Assembly (NCBI RefSeq): GCF_000389965.1
Contig: NC_021191.1
Coordinates: 745,501 to 809,500, forward strand
Origin: Actinoplanes sp. N902-109
GTDB lineage: Bacteria; Actinomycetota; Actinomycetes; Mycobacteriales; Micromonosporaceae
Length of the DNA stretch: 64,000 nt
Direction: 5' to 3'
Of this stretch, positions 20,655 to 27,883 are shown piece by piece. The notes beneath the pieces were generated by a model. The model was not told the DNA's origin. It searched no databases and saw only the letters and a list, made by a program, of their open reading frames with translations. Numbering within the stretch: the stretch's first letter is position 1; every line of letters starts with the position of its first letter. Made by a program: the position numbers and the translations under genes.

Positions 20655-21650
20655 CTACATCTCCAGGACCACCCGGTAGCGCGCATCCCCCTTGCGAACC
20701 CGGTCGAGGGCTTCGTCGATGCGCGCCACCGGGAACATCTCGGTCTCGGCGACGATGCCGTGCCGGTCCGCGAAGTCCAGCATCTGCCGGATCTCGATCG
20801 GCGTACCGACCACCCCGCCGACGATCCGCCGCTCACCGGTCAAAATCGTCAGCGGGTTCACCGACACCGCCCCGTGCGGCACCCCCACCTGGCAGAACGT
20901 CCCCTGCGGCCGGAGCGCCCCGACCAGCGCGTCCCACGGCAACGCCCCGGGCGCCGTGGACAGCACAAAATCGAACGACCCCTTGGTGAGCTCCTGGTAC
21001 GACACCACGTCATGCGCCCCGAACCGCCGCGCATCGGCTGCCTTGGCGGGATTCGACGTGATCGCCGTGACGTGACACCCCCACGCGGCGGCGAACTTCA
21101 CCGCCAGATGCCCGAGCCCGCCGATGCCGACCACAGCGACCCGGTCGACCGGCCGCACCCCGTGCCGCATCAACGGCGGGAACACGGTCGCCCCGGCGCA
21201 CAGCAACGGCGCTGCCCCGGCCGACGGCAACCCCTCGGGAACAATCGGTACGTGCCGCCAGTCGCTGGCCCGCACCACACTGGCAAACGCCCCACCATCG
21301 CCGCGCACCGCGGTGTCATCCTTCCGCGGGCACATGTTCTGCCGCCCCGACAGACACCACTCGCAGGCCCCACAGGACCCGGCGACCGCGGCGACCCCCA
21401 CCCGCTGCCCCACCCTGAGCACATCGGGGTCCACCTCAGCTCCGACCGCAGCGACCACGCCGATCGCCTCGTGCCCGGCGACGAGCGGGTACCGGCTCAC
21501 CCCGTACACATCATCGATGAGCCCGACGTCCGTACTGCACACCCCGCAATGCGTGACGGCAACATCCACTTCCTGCGCCCCGAGCGGCGACGCTTCGACT
21601 TCCACCGGCTGCACCGCGCCGCCGGGCTCCCGCACCGCGTACCTTCGCAT
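20655..21650 (-). CDS. Zinc-dependent alcohol dehydrogenase (CAD-like)
   Basis: This 331-residue medium-chain dehydrogenase should interconvert aldehydes and alcohols with NAD(P)H. Catalytic zinc ligands are Cys35 and His60-Glu61, and the structural zinc site is Cys93, 96, 99 and 107. The Rossmann motif reads GIGGLGHLAVKFA. The start lies next to two copies of a TetR-like operator, so it is probably repressed by the TetR protein encoded at 22.5 kb or by a distant one. It is a single gene, convergent with the sulfatase gene (three-base gap). Confidence 0.92.
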   Translation of the reverse strand: MRRYAVREPGGAVQPVEVEASPLGAQEVDVAVTHCGVCSTDVGLIDDVYGVSRYPLVAGHEAIGVVAAVGAEVDPDVLRVGQRVGVAAVAGSCGACEWCLSGRQNMCPRKDDTAVRGDGGAFASVVRASDWRHVPIVPEGLPSAGAAPLLCAGATVFPPLMRHGVRPVDRVAVVGIGGLGHLAVKFAAAWGCHVTAITSNPAKAADARRFGAHDVVSYQELTKGSFDFVLSTAPGALPWDALVGALRPQGTFCQVGVPHGAVSVNPLTILTGERRIVGGVVGTPIEIRQMLDFADRHGIVAETEMFPVARIDEALDRVRKGDARYRVVLEM

Positions 21651-21660
21651 GCCGCCCCCT

Positions 21661-21679
21661 TATCAACTAACTAGTTAGT
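21661..21679. promoter_or_regulatory. Operator copy 1 (core ACTAACTAGTTAGT)
   Basis: A 19-bp sequence, TATCAACTAACTAGTTAGT, lies ten bases upstream of the dehydrogenase start and is repeated exactly 53 bp further upstream. Its 14-bp core is a perfect palindrome of TetR-operator type. A protein bound here would cover the ribosome binding site region and block transcription. Confidence 0.65.
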
Positions 21680-21710
21680 AACTAGGGGAGACGGTAGCCG
21701 CTCCCGCCCG

Positions 21711-21740
21711 CGCTATCAACTAACTAGTTAGTTGATAGCG
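21711..21740. promoter_or_regulatory. Operator copy 2: perfect 30-bp palindrome
   Basis: CGCTATCAACTAACT followed immediately by its exact reverse complement makes a perfect 30-bp palindrome. It contains the same 19-bp unit as copy 1; the two centres are 53 bp apart, about five helical turns, so dimers would sit on one DNA face. TetR-family binding to AACTAACTAGTTAGTT-type sites is established in actinobacteria. It probably controls the dehydrogenase gene. Confidence 0.7.
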
Positions 21741-22529
21741 TGCCCGCGTGCCTTGCTCACGTGTCGTCCATGCGGGGCGTACTTGCGAGGCGTTCTTGCG
21801 TGGGCCCTCTCGCGTGGCGGTGGCGTGCGGGGGCGTCGTGTGACTTCTTGCGGAGCGTTCTTGTGTGGCGCTTTTGTGCTGCGGTCCCCGGCCGGGCTGG
21901 CCGCACGGCGTTCCTGCGCGGCAATGACGTGGCGCATCCCCGTGCTGCTTTTCCTGGGAGTGTGCTCATGCGGCGTTCCCGTGCCGAGTTGCAGGCCGCG
22001 GAACACGTATCCGGTCATCTGCTCTGCGTGGCCGTTCTCGGTGGACATGCCCGTCCTCAGGCTGCGTGGCCGTACTCGATCCCTCTCGCCGCGTAGGCGG
22101 TGGGGCGTGGCGCCGCGGTGGGGTGCGGATCGCCGTGCCGCACGCCCTCCGATGGTTCATCCCATCGTCTGCCGCCGGGTCGCCCGTGTTGCCCTGTTGC
22201 CGACTCTCCCTGCCGGGTCTGCTGCCGACCTCGCATGCTGTGTCTCGAACCACGCCCGGGCGTTCCCGCGTCCCGGCTGGGTTTCCGCTGCGTGAGGCGC
22301 GTCTCTGGCTCTACCTATGCCGCGTCTTGCGTTGCGACCCACGCAGTTCATTTCACCGGGTCGAGGCGCAGCGTCCTCGCGCCGTTGATCCTTCTGGGCG
22401 ATGGCCGGCAGCGGAATGCGGCGACCCGCCCGCGGTGCAGTCCATCGATGGAAAAGCGAGCAACGCGGGCAGCCCGACCAGGGCAGCGGCAGTGCCCCAG
22501 CTCAGCGGCATGGTTGCTAAGTTGGCGCG
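21741..22529. other. Gene-free, A-poor 0.8 kb segment
   Basis: I find no convincing gene here. Open frames exist on both strands but give Cys/Arg- or His/Pro/Lys-rich sequence with no family resemblance. The + strand is strikingly T-rich and A-poor: positions 21781-21900 have 33 T and 4 A. Short degenerate repeats of GGCGTTCTTGCG type occur in the first 250 bases. A 12-bp palindrome TCCATCGATGGA lies at 22441-22452, 80 bases before the TetR start. It may be a decayed gene, an untranslated RNA, or an unusual leader. Confidence 0.4.
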
Positions 22530-23093
22530 ATGAGACGAACCCGCGATCCGGACGGCACGCGACGTCGGATCATCGAGGCGGCCACCGCGGACTTTGCGTT
22601 GTACGGCATTGCGGGCGCCCGGGTGGATCGGATCGCTGCCGCGGCCGATGTCAACAAGGCGCAGCTCTACACGTACTTCGGGCACAAGACCGGGCTGTTC
22701 GACGCGGTGTTCCGGCAGCATGCCGATGCGATGGTGGCGGAAGCGCCGTTCACGCCGGACGACCTCCCCGCGTACGCGGTGGCCATCTACGACGCGGCGC
22801 TGGAGCGGCCCGACATCCTGCGCTTGCTGGTGTGGGCGCGGCTCGAAGGGGTGGACATCCCGCAGGACCAGAGCGCGGTCGAGGAGAAGATCGCGGCGAT
22901 TGCGGCGCAGCAGGCAGCGGGCTCGCTGACCAAGGACATCAGCGCCGAGGACATCCTGGCCCTGGTGACCTCGACGGCGTTGACCTGGTCGCTGGCGGGC
23001 ATGTCACCGGTGCCGCCGACCGAGAAGTCGAGCGAGCACAAGCGGCACCGCGCCGCACTCCGCCAGGTCGTCGAGCGCTCCTTCGCGGCCTGA
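22530..23093 (+). CDS. TetR-family transcriptional regulator
   Basis: The 187-residue protein has an N-terminal TetR helix-turn-helix (residues 10-55: RRRIIEAATADFALYGIAGA, then NKAQLYTYFGHKTGLF) and a helical ligand-binding domain. It is the closest regulator gene to the double operator at 21.66-21.74 kb and points away from it, so it is the best candidate repressor of the zinc dehydrogenase. The ATG at 22530 lacks a strong ribosome binding site. It uses G/C-ending codons like the bulk of the window, unlike the next two genes. Confidence 0.9.
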   Translation: MRRTRDPDGTRRRIIEAATADFALYGIAGARVDRIAAAADVNKAQLYTYFGHKTGLFDAVFRQHADAMVAEAPFTPDDLPAYAVAIYDAALERPDILRLLVWARLEGVDIPQDQSAVEEKIAAIAAQQAAGSLTKDISAEDILALVTSTALTWSLAGMSPVPPTEKSSEHKRHRAALRQVVERSFAA

Positions 23094-23110
23094 GCCCTTA
23101 CCTGGATATG

Positions 23111-23163
23111 TGTTCAGTTCCTGATCCTGTTCAGTTATCCTGAACACGACCGAAAACTGAACA
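23111..23163. promoter_or_regulatory. Nested four-half-site operator of the abiE-like operon
   Basis: Four half-sites lie in the 94-bp gap before the antitoxin gene: TGTTCAGTT at 23111 and 23128, then CTGAACA ending at 23146 and AACTGAACA ending at 23163. The inner pair (TGTTCAG, five bases, CTGAACA) and the outer pair (nine pairs) share one centre at 23137, and the spacing is 17 bp on both sides. AbiEi antitoxins are known to repress their own operon by binding inverted repeats, which fits. Confidence 0.75.
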
Positions 23164-23187
23164 CCGGCATCGCGGAGGGAGTCGCTC

Positions 23188-24222
23188 ATGCATTCCGTGC
23201 TGAGTGCCGCCCTGCAACGGCTGCAAGAGTTCGGCATCGAGTCCAAGGTCGACGCGGCGCTGCCCGGGCAGGCTGACAACGGTCTCGACGCTGTGGTGAC
23301 GTTTTCCCGTGTCGGGGAGACGGCGCGGTATGGGGTAGTGGTGCTGACCGGGTCGATAACCTTCAACTCGGTCGTGCGTCGATCCCTTCCAGTGTCCGCC
23401 GATCCCTTGCTGATCATCGGCGATCAGATCAGCCGGCGGAGCGCCCTCCTCCTCCGTGACGCGGGGTTCCAGTTTGTCGACGGCCTGGGAAATGCGTTCG
23501 TCAAGTTCGGCAGCGTGTTGATCGAGGTGCAGGGTCGAACGATGCAAGAAGCTGACAGATCGTCACGGGAGGCGTCGATCCGTCAGGTGGAGCAACCGGC
23601 CAACCTTTTCAGCTCTCGGCGTTCCCAAGTTGTCCTGGCCCTGTTGAGCTGGCCCGGGCTTCTCGTGGCGAGTGTCCGGGACATAGCAAGAGTTGCCGGT
23701 GTGTCTGTGGGGCAGGCGCACGACTCGATGGCTCGACTGACAGAAGCAGGCTTCCTGTCGCCCTCGTCCCGACGGATGATTCGGGCGGATGATCTGCTCG
23801 ACTATTGGACTGCTGCTTATCCAAATGGGCTCGGCAAGCGCCTTGCGCTTGCCGGCTATCACGGCGACACGGAGCGCCCGGTCCAGCTCTCGGGCACTGA
23901 TGGACCCATTTTCCTCAGTGGCGAGTCAGCCAAGGGCACCGACGTTATGCGTCCGGCAACCTTGACGTTGTACGTCGACGCCCTCAATCCGCTTCTAGCC
24001 ATGAGAAACAAGTGGAACTCCCGCCCTGACCGCACGCCGAACGTATTTCTGCGTCGTACGTTCTGGACTGAGCCGGGTGCTGTTGAGAACGATCCGCCCG
24101 AACAGCTACGTAACGCTCCTTGGCCATTGGTCTATGCCGATCTCATGGCCATTGGGGACGCGCGCCTTCGCGAAGTGGCAAAGACATGGAGAGACCGCTG
24201 TGCTTCAGCTGTCGAGGTGTGA
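23188..24222 (+). CDS. AbiEi-like antitoxin/repressor (type IV toxin-antitoxin)
   Basis: This 344-residue protein resembles actinobacterial AbiEi-type antitoxins. The N-terminal 120 residues form an alpha/beta domain ending in FVDGLGNAFVKFGSVLIEVQGR-like strands; a winged helix-turn-helix follows at about 143-196 (SVRDIARVAGVSVGQAHDSM). The C-terminal 140 residues are conserved in the family as YVDALNPLL and a final helix. It should neutralise the downstream nucleotidyltransferase and repress the operon. The start has GGAGGGA seven bases upstream. Codons end in A/T more often than in neighbours, suggesting transfer. Classical AbiEi has its wHTH at the N-terminus; here it is central. Confidence 0.78.
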   Translation: MHSVLSAALQRLQEFGIESKVDAALPGQADNGLDAVVTFSRVGETARYGVVVLTGSITFNSVVRRSLPVSADPLLIIGDQISRRSALLLRDAGFQFVDGLGNAFVKFGSVLIEVQGRTMQEADRSSREASIRQVEQPANLFSSRRSQVVLALLSWPGLLVASVRDIARVAGVSVGQAHDSMARLTEAGFLSPSSRRMIRADDLLDYWTAAYPNGLGKRLALAGYHGDTERPVQLSGTDGPIFLSGESAKGTDVMRPATLTLYVDALNPLLAMRNKWNSRPDRTPNVFLRRTFWTEPGAVENDPPEQLRNAPWPLVYADLMAIGDARLREVAKTWRDRCASAVEV

Positions 24223-25075
24223 CCCGCATCTGCTGCAACCAGTCCGATCAGTGGTGACCGAAGTGCTGGCCCGCTCAACGCAATTACGCGGGGAAGACGT
24301 GATGGTCGTCGGCGCATGCTGTCGTGACATCTTGCAAAGCTCCCTCGGCCACGATTTCACATTGCGGGCTACGGCCGATGTCGATGTGGGCCTGGCCGTG
24401 GCGAACTGGGCGGCGTATGACGAACTGACGGACGCACTGACAACGTGCGGCAATACCGGCATCCGCTTCCAGGTGGCTGGGATGCCTGCTGATCTCATGC
24501 CGTTCGGGCCGGTAGAGGATCCGCCCGGCACGGTGTCCCCGCCTGCTCGCCGGGAGTCGATGAGCGTGTGGGGGTTCGCCGAGGTCTTTGCGGCGGCATC
24601 TCCGCTTCCTCTCGGGGACGACGTAGTGGTCCGCATTCCGACTACTGCCGGTTATGCGGCGCTGAAGCTTGCGGCTTGGCTCGATCGGAGCGCGTACAAC
24701 GAGTACAAGGACGCCTCGGACATCGCCACAGTCATGTATTGGTATGCAGAATCATCCGAGGTGGACGCGCGGCTTTATGAGACGGCACATGGTCAGGATG
24801 TCCTCGTTGCGGAAGACTTGGACAGCTCTCTGGGTGCGGCGAGGCTGTTGGGGGAGGACATCGCCGGGGTCATCGGGCGCGATCGGTTGTCCGAGCTACT
24901 GAAGCGGTGGCCCGGGAACAAGAATGATCTGCTGTACCAGTCGATGAGCGTGACGAACGGGCCGGGCTGGACCGCATCGCTGGATCGCCGCCAGGCATTG
25001 GCCGAAGCTGTGGAACGCGGCATGACGGCGCATCGCGGGGAGGATATGCGGGACAGTGAAGAGCCACCTGGTTGA
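24200..25075 (+). CDS. AbiEii/MenA-like nucleotidyltransferase toxin
   Basis: This 291-residue protein has the nucleotidyltransferase layout of AbiEii toxins: VVGACCRD (residues 36-43) in the position of the GG/GA-x-x-RD motif, the metal pair Asp60-x-Asp62 (ADVDVGL), and later ALKLAAWLDRS followed by KDASDI, which supply the Lys and Asp of the family. Such toxins add nucleotides to tRNA or bind GTP to stop growth; here that is by analogy. I chose the GTG at 24200, with GGAGAG upstream, giving a 23-base overlap with the antitoxin gene and hence coupled translation. Longer readings overlap the antitoxin by 146 bases. Confidence 0.78.
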   Translation: MLQLSRCDPHLLQPVRSVVTEVLARSTQLRGEDVMVVGACCRDILQSSLGHDFTLRATADVDVGLAVANWAAYDELTDALTTCGNTGIRFQVAGMPADLMPFGPVEDPPGTVSPPARRESMSVWGFAEVFAAASPLPLGDDVVVRIPTTAGYAALKLAAWLDRSAYNEYKDASDIATVMYWYAESSEVDARLYETAHGQDVLVAEDLDSSLGAARLLGEDIAGVIGRDRLSELLKRWPGNKNDLLYQSMSVTNGPGWTASLDRRQALAEAVERGMTAHRGEDMRDSEEPPG

Positions 25076-25107
25076 GCGCCCGCCGCGCTAGGTGCACGGG
25101 CCGCCAT

Positions 25108-26316
25108 TCAGGAGCTGATCTGCCAGCTTGTCGGGGGCAGTTCGCCGTGCCCGGGGGCCTGCGCCGGCTTGTCCGCGGCGTTCAGCGCCACGATGAGTTT
25201 CTGGTCGCCGTCGCTGACCTCGTAGACGAATTGTTCGTTGCTCAGGTGCAGGGTGCGGGTCCGGGCGCGGTGCAGCCACGGATGCCGGCGGCGCTCCCCG
25301 ATCAAATCTTCGTGCAAGCGGAGGAGCGTTTTCCCGTACGGCGCGAGCCGGCCCGGATCGTCGGGGAATTCGGGACGCACCGCATCGTCGCCGTGCGCCT
25401 TGTCCTCCTTGACGCCGCGGAAGCCCTGTTCGTCGCCGGACCAGATGCTCGGGGTGCCTGCCGTGGTCAGCAGCACGGCGAGGGCGAGCGGGAGGTGTTG
25501 TTCGTTGGTCAGCCGGCTGGCGATCCGGGTCACGTCGTGGTTGCCGATGAACGTCTGCGGCACGAACGTGTCGAGGAAGCCGTTGTGGCGTTCCAGCGCC
25601 CAGCTCAGCTCGTAGAAGTTGCCGTCGTTGAGCGAGCTCCAGATGGCTTTCCACAGCTCGTACTGGGTCACCGAGTCGACGGTGGACCGCTGCACGAAGT
25701 CGGCGTAGTCGCCGTGGATGACCTCGCCGAACACGTACGCCTGCGGGAATTCGGCCCGCACCCGGGGCAGCACCTGGGCCCAGAACCGGGGTGGGACGGC
25801 GTAGGCCGCGTCGAGCCGCCAGCCGTCGGCGCCGCGGCCGAGCCAGTGAGTCATGACCCCGGTGACGTAGTCGGCTACCGCCGGTTCGGCGTGGTTGAGC
25901 ACGACCAGCGAGTCGTGGCCCTCGAACGTCGCCGCGCGGCCGTCGGGCGTACGGCGGATCCAGGAGTCGTGGCCGAGGGCGGGATGCCCGCGCCCCACGT
26001 GGTTGAAGACGCCGTCGAGCAGCACCCGCAGCCCGCGGTCGTGGGCGGCGGCAACCAGCCGGTCGAAGTCGTCGCCGTCACCGAGCCGCGGGTCGATGCG
26101 GTAGTGGTCGACGGTGTCGTAGCCGTGCGTCTCAGCGGCGAAGATCGGCCCCAGCAGCAGCCCGGACGCGCCCAGTTCGATGGCGTAGTCGAGCCAGTTG
26201 TGCAACCGGCCCAGCCCTCCGGCGGGGTGGCTGGGCCGGGCGGGGAAAGCCCCGGTGAAGCCGAGGGGATAGATCTGCCACCAGATGGCGTGCCGCACCC
26301 ACTCGGCTTCGGTCAT
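25108..26316 (-). CDS. GH13 alpha-amylase-family enzyme
   Basis: This 402-residue cytoplasmic GH13 enzyme should hydrolyse or transfer alpha-glucosidic bonds. All four conserved regions are present: DGVFNH (from residue 101), GWRLDA with nucleophile Asp169, GEV with acid/base Glu198, and FIGNHD with Asp261. It has no signal peptide or starch-binding domain and is shorter than most amylases (about 500 residues), like small alpha-glucosidases. It begins seven bases after the sigma factor stop, so it is probably transcribed with it and tied to the stress or carbon response. Confidence 0.9.
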   Translation of the reverse strand: MTEAEWVRHAIWWQIYPLGFTGAFPARPSHPAGGLGRLHNWLDYAIELGASGLLLGPIFAAETHGYDTVDHYRIDPRLGDGDDFDRLVAAAHDRGLRVLLDGVFNHVGRGHPALGHDSWIRRTPDGRAATFEGHDSLVVLNHAEPAVADYVTGVMTHWLGRGADGWRLDAAYAVPPRFWAQVLPRVRAEFPQAYVFGEVIHGDYADFVQRSTVDSVTQYELWKAIWSSLNDGNFYELSWALERHNGFLDTFVPQTFIGNHDVTRIASRLTNEQHLPLALAVLLTTAGTPSIWSGDEQGFRGVKEDKAHGDDAVRPEFPDDPGRLAPYGKTLLRLHEDLIGERRRHPWLHRARTRTLHLSNEQFVYEVSDGDQKLIVALNAADKPAQAPGHGELPPTSWQISS

Positions 26317-26323
26317 CGGGTGG

Positions 26324-27121
26324 TCAGATGGTGTCGGCCGACAGCTGACCGCGCAGCTTGGTCAGCGCCTTGGTGAGCAGCCGGGACACGTGCATCTGGG
26401 AGATGCCGACCTGCTCGGCGATCTGCGACTGGGTCAGGTTGCCGTAGAAGCGCAGCGTGAGGATCTTCTGCTCGCGCTCGTCCAGGCTGGCCAGCGCGGG
26501 GCCCAGGGCCACCCGGGTCTCGGCGAGTTCGTACTCGTGGTCCTCGCCGCCGAGGGTGTCGCCCAGTTCGGTGGTGCCGTCGGCGCTGATCGGGGTGGAC
26601 AGGCTGGTGGCGTTGTAGGCGCGGGCGCCTTCCAGGCCTTCCAGCACCTCTTCCTCGGTGACGCCCAGGTGCACGGCGATGTCGGCGACCGTGGGCGAGC
26701 GGCCCAGGTTGTGGGTGAGGGTGGCGTTGGCCTCGGTGATGGCCAGGCGTAGTTCCTGCAGGCGGCGCGGGACCCGGACGGACCAGGTGCGGTCGCGGAA
26801 GTGTCGCTTGATCTCACCGATGACGGTGGGGATGGCGTAGCCGGCGAAGTCGACGCCGCGCTCGGGGTCGAACTTGTCGACGGCCTTGATCAGGCCGACG
26901 GTGGCGGTCTGGATCAGGTCGTCGGTGGGCTCACCGCGACCGGAGTAACGGTGCGCGAGGTGGCGGGCCAGCGGCAGCCAGGCCTCGATCGCGCGGTCCC
27001 GCAGGGCCGCCCGCGACGGGTGTCCGACCGGCATGGCGGCCATCGCGTTGAGCAGGTCAGCGGCGCTGTCGGCAGGCGCTTGGCTGAGCGTGGTCGTCGG
27101 AGTCGACTCCACAACGGTCAT
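26324..27121 (-). CDS. SigB/SigF-family RNA polymerase sigma factor
   Basis: This 265-residue group 3 sigma factor has region 2 (DLIQTATVGLIKAVDKFDPERG), region 3 and region 4 with the helix-turn-helix LTQSQIAEQVGISQMHVSRLL. Family members direct general stress or sporulation genes and are normally controlled by an anti-sigma factor of the RsbW type. None is adjacent. The ATG at 27121 has AGGGAGGAC eight bases upstream; the longer open frame is not needed. The STAS protein at 59.1 kb could belong to a partner-switch network, but that is speculation. Confidence 0.93.
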   Translation of the reverse strand: MTVVESTPTTTLSQAPADSAADLLNAMAAMPVGHPSRAALRDRAIEAWLPLARHLAHRYSGRGEPTDDLIQTATVGLIKAVDKFDPERGVDFAGYAIPTVIGEIKRHFRDRTWSVRVPRRLQELRLAITEANATLTHNLGRSPTVADIAVHLGVTEEEVLEGLEGARAYNATSLSTPISADGTTELGDTLGGEDHEYELAETRVALGPALASLDEREQKILTLRFYGNLTQSQIAEQVGISQMHVSRLLTKALTKLRGQLSADTI

Positions 27122-27250
27122 CTTCGTGTCCTCCCTGGCACCAGTTCCGGAGAGCCGGCCCGGTGATGTCACCGGGCCCGAGCCGGGCGGGGTGTCACTT
27201 ATCAGCTCCATGGCAGGGCGGCGATCCTGCGACCGCCGCCGCCCATGCGT

Positions 27251-27293
27251 GCTCGACCTTTCGGCTATCGCAACCTTAGCCGACAGGTCGAGC
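27251..27293 (-). terminator. Long hairpin before sigma factor gene
   Basis: GCTCGACCT with its complement AGGTCGAGC, one mismatch, then TCGGCTA with TAGCCGA form a 16-pair stem with a nine-base loop. It lies 130 bases before the sigma start and 65 bases past the LURP-one stop on the same strand. It may end the upstream transcript or act as a leader structure for the sigma mRNA. Confidence 0.6.
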
Positions 27294-27313
27294 GAGCACT
27301 AGCCGAAAGTATG

Positions 27314-27330
27314 AGTCACGTTGCGTGACT
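27314..27330 (-). terminator. Short hairpin after LURP-one gene
   Basis: AGTCACG, TTG, CGTGACT is a perfect seven-pair stem with a three-base loop, 28 bases past the LURP-one stop. With the longer hairpin beside it, it is a probable transcript end, although no U run follows. Confidence 0.45.
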
Positions 27331-27357
27331 GGAGCAACACGACAGATTATCGCGATA

Positions 27358-27867
27358 TCAGTCTTCCTGAGACTCTTTCTCCTTTTTCTTCTCCTCGCGT
27401 TCCAGGGCCAGATCCAGGGCCAGGACACTGCCGATGATCAGCAGCGGTTCCGCACCGTCGGTGACCTGGACGGCGTAGGTGTCCCGGAGGGTCAGCCAGC
27501 GCTTCGACACCGCCGCGACCTCCCGGCCCCCGCGCTCGATCACGTACTCGTGGTCGAGCAGATCGCCCTTCATGGTCAGGTCGTCGGGGCCGGGAACGTC
27601 GATGGTGAAGCTGTCGTGGAACGGGGTGAAGAGCTTCTTACGGACCTCGGCGGCCTTCTCGCCGCCGATCCGGATCTCGTACGTGGGCCGCAGCGCCACC
27701 AGATGCCGGTGCACGCTGGCGACCTCGTTCCCCGCCGGGTCCTCGATCACGACCTTGTTCCGGACGCTGAACACCTTGCCGTCGACCCGCAGCACCTTGG
27801 TGCCGTGCTCGTCGAGGACGTCGAAGTCGTCGCCGATCGAGAAGAACTTCTCCCTGATGACATACAT
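27358..27867 (-). CDS. LURP-one-related (scramblase-fold) protein
   Basis: This 169-residue protein matches the LURP-one/Tubby C-terminal family: MYVIREKFFSIGDDFDVLDE at the start, then VLRVDGKVFS, the repeated strands and FHDSFTIDVPG..DLTMKGDLLDHEY. The family binds membranes or DNA and its bacterial function is unknown. The C-terminal 20 residues are a highly charged Glu/Lys tail. The gene follows the dehydrogenase by 16 bases on the same strand, so they share a transcript. Confidence 0.85.
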   Translation of the reverse strand: MYVIREKFFSIGDDFDVLDEHGTKVLRVDGKVFSVRNKVVIEDPAGNEVASVHRHLVALRPTYEIRIGGEKAAEVRKKLFTPFHDSFTIDVPGPDDLTMKGDLLDHEYVIERGGREVAAVSKRWLTLRDTYAVQVTDGAEPLLIIGSVLALDLALEREEKKKEKESQED

Positions 27868-27883
27868 GCCGGCGATTGTCCTC

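Noticed and set aside
21728..22048. Small basic minus-strand ORF (106 codons)
   Set aside because: It has a weak ribosome site and low family resemblance; it may only reflect the A/C-rich strand, so it is kept as part of a finding only.
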